A DNA stretch of 64,000 bases from Mesorhizobium sp. M1B.F.Ca.ET.045.04.1.1 (GCF_003952465.1 NZ_CP034448.1:3263001-3327000), one strand, 5' to 3'. Counted from the stretch's first letter, positions 16,687 to 26,045 are shown. Notes: generated by a model from the sequence alone, not told the origin. Made by a program: numbers and translations.

Positions 16687-17446
16687 CGTTTCTTCCTTTC
16701 GCAGGGTAGACCGCACCTTCGCCCGCCGGCTCACCGAAGGCCCGGCAGAAATAAACCTCCTCTTCCGGTTGAAGCAGGATCTCGAATCCGGCGCTGCGCA
16801 GCATTGCCTCGATGCAGCCACGGTTCGGGATCCACCAGTTGGTCGGGTCGTCGGCATACCGGTGCTCGACGAAGTGCAGCTTCGGGAATTCGGGCCGATC
16901 GAACAGGTCGTGCGTCCAGAAATGGTAGTTTTGCTCGAGCGCGGCGACCTCGCTGCTCCCGCGTTGCATAGACTGGAAAACCATCAAGTCCGGTGCGACG
17001 TGCTCGCGGATAAGGTCCAGCGCCAGCAACGGGTGGCGCAGGTGGTAAAAGACCCCCATGAAGAGCACGATGTCGAAAGTCTCGCCGAGAGCGGCGACGT
17101 CGTATACCGACAGCTCGCGGAATTCGATATCGAAATCGGCGATTTCGGCGGCGAAGCGCGCCTGGGTCAGGTAGCCCACATCGAAGTCGATGCCGAGCAC
17201 GCGATCGGCGCCTCGCCGCTTCATTTCGATGGAGTAGAAGCCGGCATTGCAGCCGATGTCGAGCACGGACTTGCCCGAGAGATCGGCCGGGATCGCATCC
17301 GCGAACTTCTGCCATTTGATCAGGGGATAGTTGCCAAGGAAGTGGTTGGGAGCTGTCTGCACACCTGCCAGTTCCATGTTGTGGAACCACGGACCCAGCG
17401 CATCGATGCGACGGCGTATTTCCGCTGCGGAATGCAGCATGGTCAT
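16679..17446 (-). CDS. TIGR04290-type methyltransferase (CmoB-related)
   Basis: This 255-residue SAM-dependent methyltransferase has SVLDIGCNAGFYSIEM (motif I), LGIDFD, and FDIVLFMGVFYHLRHPLLAL, a layout like the tRNA-modifying enzyme CmoB (DUF1698). The N-terminal LGPWFHNMEL and C-terminal PTNWWIPNRGCIEAML match my recollection of the TIGR04290 (Rta_06860) family, which occurs in glycosyltransferase-rich clusters and not with tRNA enzymes. It overlaps the nucleotidyltransferase by four bases and the glycosidase by eight. The acceptor is unknown; the permuted glycosidase and this enzyme are probably a functional pair. Confidence 0.8.
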   Translation of the reverse strand: MTMLHSAAEIRRRIDALGPWFHNMELAGVQTAPNHFLGNYPLIKWQKFADAIPADLSGKSVLDIGCNAGFYSIEMKRRGADRVLGIDFDVGYLTQARFAAEIADFDIEFRELSVYDVAALGETFDIVLFMGVFYHLRHPLLALDLIREHVAPDLMVFQSMQRGSSEVAALEQNYHFWTHDLFDRPEFPKLHFVEHRYADDPTNWWIPNRGCIEAMLRSAGFEILLQPEEEVYFCRAFGEPAGEGAVYPAKGRNDD

Positions 17447-18246
17447 CCTCCTTCGCCTGGCAAGGATGGTACTTGCGAGCGGCTCGACGGCACGAATATC
17501 GGCGTGCCTTGGTTGTCCGACGCGTCGTTGTTTTCAAGCAGCCGGAGCGCCGTGCGGTAGCCATTGAACGTTCCGACATCGACGTAAGCCGAGCCCGCCT
17601 TGACACCCAAGGCTTCACCGCCGGCAGCCAGATAGGCATTGACCAGGGTTCCGAAAAACTCATCGCAGCTGTTTCGTTCGCGCCAGAGCGCATGAAGCCG
17701 GTGGAAGATGCCAGCCGGCATTTTGAATGCGCCCCAGACCCAATTGGTCGGTGCTTCGCGCTGTTTGACCTGGATCTGCTCGACCCGGCCATCCCGATCG
17801 ATGACCACGGCGTCAAAAAGCTCCGGCCGCTCTACGGGGAACAGCAGGAAAGACAGCCGGTCGTCCGGAAGATGGCAGAAGCCGTCTTCGGGAAACCAGA
17901 TGGTGTCAGGTAGCCCGATCAGGACCGTCTCTTGCGGCGTGACGAGAGGCGCGGCGCGGAAGATCGCGTCGCAAAGGCCAACCGGAGAGGGCTGCACCAC
18001 GAAGATGGCGGCCGCGCTGTCATAGCCGGCGGCGTAATATTCGAGGATATCGGACTTGCCCGAGCCGATGATGAAGCAGATCCTGTCGACGCCATTGCCC
18101 ACCATTCGGCGGACCAGATATTCGCTGACCGCGCAGGGGCGCTCTGTTTGCCCGTCCATCCTGCTGCCCACCGGCAGCAGCTCCTTGGAAAAACCCAGCG
18201 GTTGAATGCGGCTGCCGCGCCCCGCGGCCGGGACGATACCCAACAT
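17443..18246 (-). CDS. sugar nucleotidyltransferase
   Basis: This 267-residue protein begins IVPAAGRGSRIQPLGFSKELLPVG, the nucleotide-binding signature of RmlA/GalU-type sugar-phosphate nucleotidyltransferases, followed by the LIGLPDTIWFP metal/sugar segment and a YVDVGTFNGYRTAL C-terminal strand. It should activate a sugar-1-phosphate as NDP-sugar for the glycosyltransferases of the operon. Start and upstream stop overlap as TGATG. It lacks the C-terminal oligomerisation helix of longer GalU enzymes. Base and sugar specificity cannot be read from sequence. Confidence 0.8.
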   Translation of the reverse strand: MLGIVPAAGRGSRIQPLGFSKELLPVGSRMDGQTERPCAVSEYLVRRMVGNGVDRICFIIGSGKSDILEYYAAGYDSAAAIFVVQPSPVGLCDAIFRAAPLVTPQETVLIGLPDTIWFPEDGFCHLPDDRLSFLLFPVERPELFDAVVIDRDGRVEQIQVKQREAPTNWVWGAFKMPAGIFHRLHALWRERNSCDEFFGTLVNAYLAAGGEALGVKAGSAYVDVGTFNGYRTALRLLENNDASDNQGTPIFVPSSRSQVPSLPGEGG

Positions 18247-19346
18247 CAGACGGCTTCCTTAATCGGTTCGCTTGCTTGCGCCCGAACGGCCTCGTTCAGG
18301 ATCCCGTCCAGTTCCGCGGCGCGGCGCGTCGATGTGTGTTCGTCGAGGACGCGCTCGCGGGCTTGGCGGCGCAATGCCTCGAGTTCCGCATCCGACAAAC
18401 CGAGCGCGGCGACCACGTCGTCGGTGGAATGCGCAATCACGATTTCGCTGCCGGGTTTGAAGAATCTATCGATGCCCGGCCAGTCATCGGAAACGAGCGC
18501 TGCGCCGCAAGCTGCCGCTTCGAACAGTCGGCCGGAGGGACACCAGCCCTTGCGTGCCATTGCTTCGCGGGTGACGTTCAGGGTCAGGCGGGACGAGCAG
18601 AAGAAGGCCGGGTGGTCGGCAGGCGGCAGATGCCTGACAAAGAAGATATTGTCGCTCCACGGAAAATCCTGCGGGTATTGCGCGCCGCCAATAACGAAGC
18701 GGCAATCCGGCATCCGGACAGCTGGCGCGACCAGCAATTTCTCGACGCCCGCCTGGCGATCTTCGGCATAGGTTCCGAGATAGGACAGATCGCCGGCGAA
18801 CTCTGGCCTGGGCTGCGCCGGTCTATGGCAGTCGGGGTCAACGTGGCCGTAGAGTGGCACGACAAGGCGTGCGCCCAGCATTGTCTTGAGTGCATCGAGC
18901 GCCGGGCCGCCGGTGTAGCTCATCACCAGGTCGAAATCGCGAAGTCCTTCTGGACCGAAATAGGATGGTTGGTCGCCCCGCTCGATACGCGCGAGCGTCA
19001 CCGCGGTGTCGAGATCGTAGAAAACCTTCAGCCCGAGGCAGCACTCCTGCGCGAGGCGTGAGGCTTCAACAGCATCCGGGCAGTAGGAGGTAACGATAAC
19101 GACATCAGCCTGCCGGACCGCGACCGCCGCTGCCTGAATGATGTTATCCCACACGGGATATAGCACCACTTCGCCGCCCTCGAGGTGGTCGATATCTCTT
19201 GTGCCGGCGTAGTAGGGCGTGTCTCGTTCGAAGAAGCTGATTGACCAGCCGAGTGCTGCCAGCGCGCGTATCAGCCCGCGCCAGAGCGTGGCATGCCCGT
19301 TTCCCCATGAGGAGGTGACGGTGAGACCGAAGATGACCATCCGCAT
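18246..19346 (-). CDS. CgeB-like glycosyltransferase, copy 1
   Basis: This 366-residue protein belongs to the CgeB/Glyco_trans_1_2 group. The N-terminus has SSWGNGHATLWRGLIRAL, and the donor-binding half contains GRLFEAAACGAALVSDDWPGIDRFF with the conserved Glu. The same two signatures recur in the genes at 29270, 30376 and 31467, so the two glyco-operons share an expanded GT family. Copy 1 is closest to the gene at 29270 (identical SSWGNGHAT block). It follows the phosphatase by 13 bases. Donor and acceptor are unknown. Confidence 0.82.
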   Translation of the reverse strand: MRMVIFGLTVTSSWGNGHATLWRGLIRALAALGWSISFFERDTPYYAGTRDIDHLEGGEVVLYPVWDNIIQAAAVAVRQADVVIVTSYCPDAVEASRLAQECCLGLKVFYDLDTAVTLARIERGDQPSYFGPEGLRDFDLVMSYTGGPALDALKTMLGARLVVPLYGHVDPDCHRPAQPRPEFAGDLSYLGTYAEDRQAGVEKLLVAPAVRMPDCRFVIGGAQYPQDFPWSDNIFFVRHLPPADHPAFFCSSRLTLNVTREAMARKGWCPSGRLFEAAACGAALVSDDWPGIDRFFKPGSEIVIAHSTDDVVAALGLSDAELEALRRQARERVLDEHTSTRRAAELDGILNEAVRAQASEPIKEAV

Positions 19347-19359
19347 CGGACAGCTCCCG

Positions 19360-19956
19360 TCAGACGATTTCGTTCAGGCGAATGAGCTTTGAACCCCAGT
19401 CGCCATGGACGATGGTGGTGATCGAGGCAGGCTCAATATCGAAACGGAAACAGTCGCCGAGTTGAAGGCCAAGGACCTTGCACACCGCCGCTTTGATAAC
19501 GTCCGCGTGGCTGATCAGCGCAACATAGCAGCTTGGGGTTTGTTGGCGCAGCGCATCCATCAGGCCGACGACCCGTTGCTGCGTATCCTGCATGGTCTCG
19601 CCGTTCGGTGTGCGGGCATTCTGCCGCTGGTCGTTCCACATTCGCCAGGCGGCATCGCCTTTCAGCTCTTCAAACGTTTTGCCGGACCAGGCGCCGTAGT
19701 CGATTTCATCCAATTCCTGACGGATCGAGATCTGCTCGAGTTCACAGGCGACGGCGATGGATTTGGCGGTTTCCAATGTGCGCTTGCGAGGGCTGCTCAG
19801 GATGGCGGCAATCGGTTCCCTCGCCATGCGGCGTGCCAGACGCAGCGCCTGTTCTTGGCCGGCGCGACAGAGCTTGACGTCCTCCAGGCGCCCAGCCAGA
19901 TACCGGTCGACGTCGTCATAGGCGGCATGCCGGATGAGAAAGAAGGTCGTGGTCAT
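19360..19956 (-). CDS. histidine phosphatase family protein
   Basis: This 198-residue protein has the LIRHA phosphohistidine motif at the N-terminus, the [11 protein letters not shown] arginine block, the acidic [17 protein letters not shown] segment and a late ISHADVIKA second histidine, the full set of the phosphoglycerate-mutase-like phosphatase superfamily. It overlaps the inositol-phosphate synthase stop-start (ATGA at 19953-19956). A dephosphorylation of inositol phosphate or of a glycosyl-inositol phosphate would fit; this is inference from position. Confidence 0.85.
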   Translation of the reverse strand: MTTTFFLIRHAAYDDVDRYLAGRLEDVKLCRAGQEQALRLARRMAREPIAAILSSPRKRTLETAKSIAVACELEQISIRQELDEIDYGAWSGKTFEELKGDAAWRMWNDQRQNARTPNGETMQDTQQRVVGLMDALRQQTPSCYVALISHADVIKAAVCKVLGLQLGDCFRFDIEPASITTIVHGDWGSKLIRLNEIV

Positions 19957-21056
19957 TCCGCGGCATCGAGCATCGGCTCGTCCCTGCCGGCGATGAAGGC
20001 GAGCGTGCGCAGGCGGGCCTCAGCGTCGGTGAACTGCTCCGGCGGCGATTTCATGAAGTAGCTGCAAGGCCCGGTGAGCGCCCCTGCAATGCCGCGATCG
20101 AGAGCAAGCTTGGCGCAGCGCACGGCATCGATCACCACGCCGGCGGAATTGGGCGAATCCCAGACTTCCAGCTTGAGCTCGGCGTTCAGCGGCACACCGC
20201 CAAAAGTCGTGCCTTCGACGCGGATATAGGCCCATTTGCGATCGGTAAGCCAAGGCACATGGTCGCTGGGCCCGACATGGATATTGCCAGGTTCGAGCGG
20301 GACATCAATCTGGCTGGTGACGGATTGCGTCTTGGAGATCTTCTTGGATTCCAGTCGCTCCCGCTCCAGCATGTTGAGGAAGTCCGTGTTGCCGCCGAAA
20401 TTGAGCTGGTATGTGCGGTCGATGCGGACCCCGCGTTCCCGGAAAAGATTGGCAAGCAGCCGGTGAACAATGGTCGCTCCGACCTGGCTCTTGATGTCGT
20501 CGCCTACTAAAGGCAGGCCACGCTCCTCGAAACGCCGCCGCCATTCCGGCCGCGAGGCAATGAAGACGGGAATGCAATTGACGAAAGCGCACCCGGCTGC
20601 CAATGCGCATTCGGCATAGAAATGGGTGGCGGCTTCCGAGCCTACCGGAAGATAGGACACCAGTACCTCGGCTCCGCTTTTTTGAAGACTCGCGGCGACG
20701 TCGGCGACCGGTTCATCCGCTTCCTCGATCTCGTCGCGCAGGTATTTGCCGATGCCGTCGAGCGTCGGCCCGCGTTCCACGCGGACGCCGACCGGCGCCA
20801 CATCTGCAAAACGGAACGTGTTGTTCGGGGCGCTGTAGATCGCTTCGGCCAAATCGCGCCCGACCTTGCTGCTGGCGACATCGAAGGCGCAGACGACCTC
20901 GATGTCTTCGACATGATAGCCGCCGAGATCGGCATGCATGAGCCCGGGAATGGGCTCGTTGCTCTTTGCCTGGCGATAGTAGGTGAGGCCTTGCACAAGG
21001 GAGGATGCGCAATTGCCGACGCCGACGATGCCGATGCGGACTTTTTTTGATGTCAC
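19953..21056 (-). CDS. inositol-3-phosphate synthase
   Basis: This 367-residue NAD-dependent enzyme converts glucose 6-phosphate to 1L-myo-inositol 1(3)-phosphate. The Rossmann motif [11 protein letters not shown] is at residues 9-19; [19 protein letters not shown], and a CAKLALDRG helix complete the bacterial/archaeal Ino1 pattern. GTG 21056 with GAGGTGA upstream is chosen, since the longer reading frame reads through intergenic and cytochrome DNA. It is first in a ten-gene operon under a general-stress promoter (21100-21124). De novo inositol synthesis is uncommon in rhizobia, which usually catabolise inositol, so it probably feeds this cluster. Confidence 0.9.
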   Translation of the reverse strand: MTSKKVRIGIVGVGNCASSLVQGLTYYRQAKSNEPIPGLMHADLGGYHVEDIEVVCAFDVASSKVGRDLAEAIYSAPNNTFRFADVAPVGVRVERGPTLDGIGKYLRDEIEEADEPVADVAASLQKSGAEVLVSYLPVGSEAATHFYAECALAAGCAFVNCIPVFIASRPEWRRRFEERGLPLVGDDIKSQVGATIVHRLLANLFRERGVRIDRTYQLNFGGNTDFLNMLERERLESKKISKTQSVTSQIDVPLEPGNIHVGPSDHVPWLTDRKWAYIRVEGTTFGGVPLNAELKLEVWDSPNSAGVVIDAVRCAKLALDRGIAGALTGPCSYFMKSPPEQFTDAEARLRTLAFIAGRDEPMLDAAE

Positions 21057-21099
21057 GAGACCGTCACCTCTGCTGTTGGAGGTAAGTTCCTCGTCGCCG

Positions 21100-21124
21100 A
21101 ACCAGGAGCAAGCAGGAATGTTCC
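21100..21124 (-). promoter_or_regulatory. EcfG-type general-stress promoter of the inositol/glyco operon
   Basis: Minus strand: GGAAC, 16 bases, GGTT, 44 bases before GTG 21056. Confidence 0.68.
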
Positions 21125-21218
21125 TTGGACCGCGCAAAAATTGCCGAGCTCGATTGCCTAATCGACCTTTCGCTTTTGCTTCGCCGCCGAGCACGCAAGG
21201 CGAGGGCGCGACCTGAAT

Positions 21219-21243
21219 GGAACCTCGCCTATCCTCCCAAGTT
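21219..21243 (+). promoter_or_regulatory. EcfG-type general-stress promoter of the cytochrome genes
   Basis: GGAAC, 16 bases, AGTT, 21 bases before ATG 21264. It is divergent from the promoter at 21100-21124 in the same intergenic region. Confidence 0.65.
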
Positions 21244-21263
21244 AAAGCGCGGGAGCGATTGTC

Positions 21264-21719
21264 ATGTCCGCAAACGTCGGCCTCTCCGCTATAGTGGGCT
21301 GCGCATTTTGGTTTCTGGCCAACAGCAGCTGGGCCGCGGCAGAGGAACTCGAACATCAGCGTGCGAAGGTTGTCGAACCTCCGGTGGCGCCGGTAACCCT
21401 GACCGCACAGCAGCTCGAGAATCCAATCGTACCTCAAGGCCCGCTGGATAGCGGGCTATCGCTTTTTGTGCGCAACGGTTGCGGCGCATGCCACAGCCTA
21501 AGGGGCACCGAGGCACACGGAACGATAGGCCCGGATCTGTCCCATCTCGGGTCCCGAAAGGCAATCGGTGCCGGCATCCTGCCGAATACCGAGGAAGCCA
21601 TTGCGCTTTTCATCGCTCGGCCTGATCTCTTGAAACCAGGCGTGAAAATGCCCGCATTCGATATGCTTCCGCAGGCCGAAATCCAGACCATCGCGCGATA
21701 TTTGAAAGCATTGCAGTGA
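21264..21719 (+). CDS. monoheme cytochrome c
   Basis: This 151-residue protein has a Sec signal peptide (hydrophobic residues 7-24, then AAAEE) and one CGACH heme c site with a distal Met likely in [11 protein letters not shown]. It is a periplasmic electron carrier of the class I type. The stop overlaps the start of the triheme cytochrome gene. With the oxidase genes downstream, it is the probable electron donor to subunit II. Confidence 0.88.
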   Translation: MSANVGLSAIVGCAFWFLANSSWAAAEELEHQRAKVVEPPVAPVTLTAQQLENPIVPQGPLDSGLSLFVRNGCGACHSLRGTEAHGTIGPDLSHLGSRKAIGAGILPNTEEAIALFIARPDLLKPGVKMPAFDMLPQAEIQTIARYLKALQ

Positions 21720-22885
21720 TGCCCGGCTCTCGAACCCATCTCTCGCCAGAGCCGTCCAATGCCACTTCCGAGATGGAGGATGACGTCAGCCGGATAAAAG
21801 ACCAGCCGATAATGGTTCGCCTGAAGCATGTCGTCATCGGCGCGATTGGTTTGCCTGTCGTCATATTGCTTGGAGCCTGGATCGGTTTTTTCAATGTCGG
21901 CGCCAGCAGCGGCCATTGGAAGGTGACGGCTTGGTTCCTGCAACTCGCCATGCGCTCGGCCGTGCGAACTTATGCATTGGCCGTAGATGCTCCGAAAGTT
22001 CTCGACAGGCGAGGGCTGCCGGCCGCAGCCGGGCATTTTGCGAGGGGCTGCGCGGTCTGCCACGGCGCACCCGGCGAGCTGCGCTCGCCGGCGGTGCTGC
22101 GCATGCTTCCGCAACCGCCGGATCTTGCGCTGACGGCCGGAGATTGGACCGACGCTCAACTGTTTCGGATCGTCAAGCATGGCATACGTTTCACGGGCAT
22201 GCCCGCATGGCCGGCCCGCGACCGCGATGACGAGGTCTGGGCAATGGTTGCCTTCCTGCGCGAACTTCCGAAACTCGATGCGAAAGGATTTCGGCAACTT
22301 GCCTTCGATGCCGGAGAGGCGACCGGCAACGAAGCGCAACCTTCCGCACCGGACACCCTTACAGACTGTACGCGGTGCCACGGAAGTGACGGCGAGGGCA
22401 GGGGCGGTCTCGTGCCTGTGCTGGCTGGGCAGAAAGAAGCCTACCTGTTCGCCAGTCTTCAGTCCCTTGCCAAAGGCGATCGCACCAGCGGCTTCATGGC
22501 TTTGCCGGTGACGGGCCTTGCTCGCGACGAAATGGCAGCGCTTGCCAGGCATTTTGCGGCGCAGCCGCCGATCCCGGTGGATCGCGATCAAATTCCGGCC
22601 GAAGTGGTCCAGAAGGGACAGCAAATCGCGGAAGCCGGAATTCCCCAGCGGAACGTACCCGCCTGTTCCGGCTGTCATATCGGTTCTGACAAAAATCCGG
22701 TCTATCCGCGCCTTGACGGTCAGCATGCCGCTTACCTCGAACAGCAACTGAAACTATTCCGGTCTGAGAGCCGAGGCGGCACGCCATTCTGGCGCATCAT
22801 GGCGACCGCGGCGCAACGCCTTACAGACGAGGATATAAGAGCTTTGTCGGCCTATTTCTCGAAGCGAACTGAAAGTCCGCAATGA
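21719..22885 (+). CDS. triheme cytochrome c, membrane-anchored
   Basis: This ~388-residue protein has a cytoplasmic N-terminal segment, one transmembrane anchor (about residues 38-60) and a periplasmic region with three heme c sites: CAVCH, CTRCH and CSGCH. The last two belong to tandem cytochrome c4-like modules. The ATG shares its A with the upstream stop (TGATG; a GTG three bases earlier is also possible). It probably relays electrons from a quinol- or alcohol-oxidising partner to the terminal oxidase. No dehydrogenase subunit is adjacent. Confidence 0.88.
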   Translation: MPGSRTHLSPEPSNATSEMEDDVSRIKDQPIMVRLKHVVIGAIGLPVVILLGAWIGFFNVGASSGHWKVTAWFLQLAMRSAVRTYALAVDAPKVLDRRGLPAAAGHFARGCAVCHGAPGELRSPAVLRMLPQPPDLALTAGDWTDAQLFRIVKHGIRFTGMPAWPARDRDDEVWAMVAFLRELPKLDAKGFRQLAFDAGEATGNEAQPSAPDTLTDCTRCHGSDGEGRGGLVPVLAGQKEAYLFASLQSLAKGDRTSGFMALPVTGLARDEMAALARHFAAQPPIPVDRDQIPAEVVQKGQQIAEAGIPQRNVPACSGCHIGSDKNPVYPRLDGQHAAYLEQQLKLFRSESRGGTPFWRIMATAAQRLTDEDIRALSAYFSKRTESPQ

Positions 22886-22958
22886 GCCGATCTGCATTTC
22901 GCGGAGGCCTTCGGGCAGGCGAGAGCGATGCTGCGCGGAAGGGTCAAGATCGGTTCAA

Positions 22959-22983
22959 GGAACTTTCTTACTTCCAGCCAGTT
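22959..22983 (+). promoter_or_regulatory. EcfG-type promoter upstream of oxidase genes
   Basis: GGAAC, 16 bases, AGTT. The preferred coxB start is about 330 bases downstream, so the leader would be long and would run antisense to the 38-residue ORF. Confidence 0.4.
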
Positions 22984-23124
22984 CAAATTGGGCACAGACA
23001 AACCACGTAAGCGGACAGCCGACTGAAGCGTCCTCCTCGTAGTGAACCATGCTGAATGGATTTCTGGCCGGCTAACGAGACGCAGAATTTGGGGATCGGC
23101 GATTACCCCGGAGCGTTGTTGCAC

Positions 23125-23241
23125 TTATGGCGCGTAGATGCTGCAAAACAGCAAAACGCCGCCAACCAGGGAGAAGGTGAGCAGCGTTGCGACATAAAAC
23201 GCGGGTTCGCGAAAAATCCTGGTGTCGCGTCTGAGACTCAC
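23125..23241 (-). CDS. 38-residue single-pass membrane protein
   Basis: A GTG-started ORF preceded by GAGGAGG at seven bases encodes a basic N-terminus (SLRRDTRIFREP) and one ~23-residue transmembrane helix, ending SIYAP. It is divergent from coxB. A promoter-like GGAAC, 17 bases, TGTT lies 34 bases upstream. The topology resembles very small accessory subunits of oxidases and other small membrane proteins. Because it occupies the region that a longer coxB would use, it supports the later coxB start. Confidence 0.55.
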   Translation of the reverse strand: MSLRRDTRIFREPAFYVATLLTFSLVGGVLLFCSIYAP

Positions 23242-23274
23242 GGTTTGGCCTCCTCGGCACCGTATGATCCCAAC

Positions 23275-23300
23275 AACACGAAACAGTATTGGGGAGTTCC
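23275..23300 (-). promoter_or_regulatory. EcfG-type promoter, 17-base spacer
   Basis: Minus strand: GGAAC, 17 bases, TGTT, 34 bases before GTG 23241. The one-base-longer spacer is tolerated in this promoter class. Confidence 0.45.
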
Positions 23301-23316
23301 GGACGCCGTATTGCCT

Positions 23317-24135
23317 GTGTGGCCGAAGGCTCGTCAACGAAGCGCGACGGCGCTGGCCAGCCTCCTGGGCGTTGTTGGTGGCTCTGCTCTCCTGTCGGCC
23401 TGCACCGGTGTGCAGTCGGCCCTCGATCCTCATGGCAAGCAGGCCGACGCGCTGGCTGTTCTGTTTTGGGCGTTTACGGCAGTGCTCGGTCTTGTCTGGC
23501 TCGTTACCATGGCCGGCCTGCTCCTCGCGCTGGCGCGTGGCCGAGACGGTGGCAGCGAGCCTGCGCAAGCCCGCCCAGCCGTCAAACGGCCCATGCTCAT
23601 CGCCTTTGCCGCGATGCTGGCATCGAGCACCATTATTCTCGCCGGCCTGGCCGTGCTCAGCTTCGGCGCGCAAAGAGCGGTTTCCGCAGGTGGGGCCGCG
23701 GGCGTGCTGACGATCTCGGTCATAGGGCATCAGTGGTGGTGGCAGGTCCGCTATGAAGGAGATCACGGTTTCGAGACGGCAAACGAGATTCGCATCCCGG
23801 TCGGCAGTCCGGTCGACATCAAGCTGACCACGGCGGATGTCATCCATTCGTTTTGGATACCGAGTCTCGCCGGCAAGCTCGATCTCATTCCCGGCAAGAG
23901 AAATGAACTCCGTATCGAGGCGGACAAGCCCGGCGTGTATCGTGGCCAGTGTGCCGAATTCTGCGGCCAGCAGCATGCGCACATGGCGATCTTCGTCGTG
24001 GCGCTGGAGCCGCGCGAATTTGAAACCTGGCGCGCCGATCAAGCCTCACCGGCAAAGCCGACGACGTATCCTTCGGCGCAACGCGCCTTGGCGGGAACGG
24101 CCCGATTCACCGTCATGTCCGAGAGTCCGCAATGA
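23317..24135 (+). CDS. coxB: cytochrome c oxidase subunit II
   Basis: This ~272-residue protein has a lipoprotein-type signal ending LLSAC, two transmembrane helices, and a periplasmic cupredoxin domain with the CuA ligands: VIHSFWIP His and GQCAEFCGQQHAHM (two Cys, Glu, His, Met). GHQWWWQVRYEG is the conserved aromatic electron-entry segment. No ATG is available near the signal peptide; GTG 23317 or TTG 23311 fit best. The stop overlaps the coxA start (ATGA). Unlike caa3 enzymes there is no fused cytochrome c domain. Confidence 0.85.
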   Translation: MWPKARQRSATALASLLGVVGGSALLSACTGVQSALDPHGKQADALAVLFWAFTAVLGLVWLVTMAGLLLALARGRDGGSEPAQARPAVKRPMLIAFAAMLASSTIILAGLAVLSFGAQRAVSAGGAAGVLTISVIGHQWWWQVRYEGDHGFETANEIRIPVGSPVDIKLTTADVIHSFWIPSLAGKLDLIPGKRNELRIEADKPGVYRGQCAEFCGQQHAHMAIFVVALEPREFETWRADQASPAKPTTYPSAQRALAGTARFTVMSESPQ

Positions 24136-26045
24136 GCGTTGCATTCGACGAGCATCGCGCGACCCGCGACACCGACCTGGGCGACGAGGAGCTGCGCGCA
24201 CGATTGAGTAAGACCTGGGGCACGATGCGCGGCCTGATCGACGCGCTTTCGACGGTCGATCATAAGATCATTGGAATTCGCTATCTCGTGACCGCCTTCG
24301 CCTTCCTGCTCGCCGGCGGCGTCATGGCGATCATCATGCGGCTGCAGCTTGCCAGACCAGATAACCATCTTGTCGACGCCGAGCTCTACAATCAGCTTTT
24401 CACGATGCATGGCACGACTATGATGTTCCTGTTCGGCGTGCCGGTCGGCGAAGCGTTCGCCGTCTATCTGGTGCCGCTCATGGTCGGCACACGCAACATC
24501 GCTTTTCCGCGCCTGAACGCCTTCTCCTACTATGTCTACCTATTTGGCGGCCTGATGCTGTGGGGCGGCTTCGCGCTGAGCATTCGCCCGGATGTCGGCT
24601 GGTTTTCCTATGTACCGCTCGCAAACTTGGACTTCACCCCAGGTAAAGGCCCCGACTATTGGGCGCAGATGATCACGTTTACCGAAGTCGCGGCGCTCGC
24701 AGTATCGGTGGAGATCGTCGTCACAGTCCTGAAGCAGCGCGCGCCGGGCATGACGCTTGACCGCATTCCGCTCTTCGTGTGGACCATGCTTGTCCATTCC
24801 TTCATCATTATCTTCGCCATGCCGGCGGTCATGCTCGCCTCCTCGATGCTGATCATGGACCGGCTGGTAAGCACCCGGTTTTTCAATGCCGATGCAGGCG
24901 GCGATCCTTTGCTCTGGCAGCACCTTTTCTGGTTCTTCGGCCACCCCGAGGTCTACATCATCTTCCTGCCCGGAACCGCTTTCGTCTCGGCGATCGTTGC
25001 GACCTTCTCCAGGCGGCCGGTCTTCGGCTATCTGCCGATGGTGCTATCGCTGATCGCGATCGGGTTCCTATCCTTTGGCCTGTGGGTGCACCACATGTTC
25101 GTCACAGGGTTGCCGCAGGTGGGAGCGGCATTTTTCACCGCCTCCAGTATGGCGATCGCCATCCCAAACGGCGTGCAGATATTCTGCTGGATCGCCACAC
25201 TGTGGGACGGCAAGCCCGTGCTCAAGACGCCGCTGATTTTCGTGCTCGGCTTCTTCTTCATCTTTGTCGCCGGCGGGCTTTCGGGAGTCATGCTGGCGTC
25301 GGTTCCTATCGATACGCAGGTGCACGACACCTATTTCGTCGTCGCTCATTTCCATTACGTGCTGATTGGCGGCACCCTTTTTCCGCTCATCGCGGCTGTT
25401 TACTACTGGTTCCCGAAGGTGACGGGGCGCCTGATGAGCGAGCGGCTGGGCAAATGGCAGTTCGCTCTCGCCTTTATCGGCTTCAATACCACCTTCTTTC
25501 CGATGCACATGCTCGGCCTGCTTGGCATGCCGCGCAGGGTCTACACGTACCCCGCGGAGATGGGCTGGGGCGGGCTCAACCTTCTCGCCAGCACCGGTGC
25601 GCTGCTGTTCTTCGCAAGTTTCTTGCTCATGCTTTACAACATGGTCGTCAGCGCCCGCTTAGGTTCTCCCGGCGGCGATAACCCCTGGGGTGCCGACACG
25701 CTGGACTGGGCGACCACCTCGCCGCCCCAGCCGCAGAACTTCGACCGCATTGCGTATGTCACAAGCGGCTCGCCGCTATGGAGCCAGGGTGACGACAAGC
25801 CTGTGGTGGGCGGCCTCAAGGTCGATGAGCGTGAATTGCTCGTGACAACCGTCACCGAGGCCCTGCCTGATATTCGCGAGGAGTCGCCGGCGCCTTCGAT
25901 CTGGCCCTTTATGGCGGCGTTTGCCACCGCGGTCATCTTCATTGGTTCGATCTACACGCCATGGGCGATTACCTTGGGCTCCCCGGTCGTCGCCGTTGTG
26001 CTCGTCGCCTGGTTCTGGCCGAAAACCATGGAGGAAAACGTCTAG
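24132..26045 (+). CDS. coxA: cytochrome c oxidase subunit I
   Basis: This 637-residue, ~12-14-helix protein reduces O2 to water and pumps protons. The heme a/a3 and CuB ligands are visible in TMHGTTMMF, FWFFGHPEVYI (with the His-Tyr cross-link pair and the E of the D-channel end), FGLWVHHMF and VAHFHYVL. These identify an A-type heme-copper oxidase. The C-terminal ~100 residues add two extra helices. Genes for subunits II, I, III and CtaG are tightly packed. Confidence 0.93.
   Translation: MSVAFDEHRATRDTDLGDEELRARLSKTWGTMRGLIDALSTVDHKIIGIRYLVTAFAFLLAGGVMAIIMRLQLARPDNHLVDAELYNQLFTMHGTTMMFLFGVPVGEAFAVYLVPLMVGTRNIAFPRLNAFSYYVYLFGGLMLWGGFALSIRPDVGWFSYVPLANLDFTPGKGPDYWAQMITFTEVAALAVSVEIVVTVLKQRAPGMTLDRIPLFVWTMLVHSFIIIFAMPAVMLASSMLIMDRLVSTRFFNADAGGDPLLWQHLFWFFGHPEVYIIFLPGTAFVSAIVATFSRRPVFGYLPMVLSLIAIGFLSFGLWVHHMFVTGLPQVGAAFFTASSMAIAIPNGVQIFCWIATLWDGKPVLKTPLIFVLGFFFIFVAGGLSGVMLASVPIDTQVHDTYFVVAHFHYVLIGGTLFPLIAAVYYWFPKVTGRLMSERLGKWQFALAFIGFNTTFFPMHMLGLLGMPRRVYTYPAEMGWGGLNLLASTGALLFFASFLLMLYNMVVSARLGSPGGDNPWGADTLDWATTSPPQPQNFDRIAYVTSGSPLWSQGDDKPVVGGLKVDERELLVTTVTEALPDIREESPAPSIWPFMAAFATAVIFIGSIYTPWAITLGSPVVAVVLVAWFWPKTMEENV

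Noticed and set aside
12851..21056. True mycothiol biosynthesis
   Set aside because: No MshC-type cysteine ligase and many extra sugar and methyl-transfer genes; only the logic is similar.
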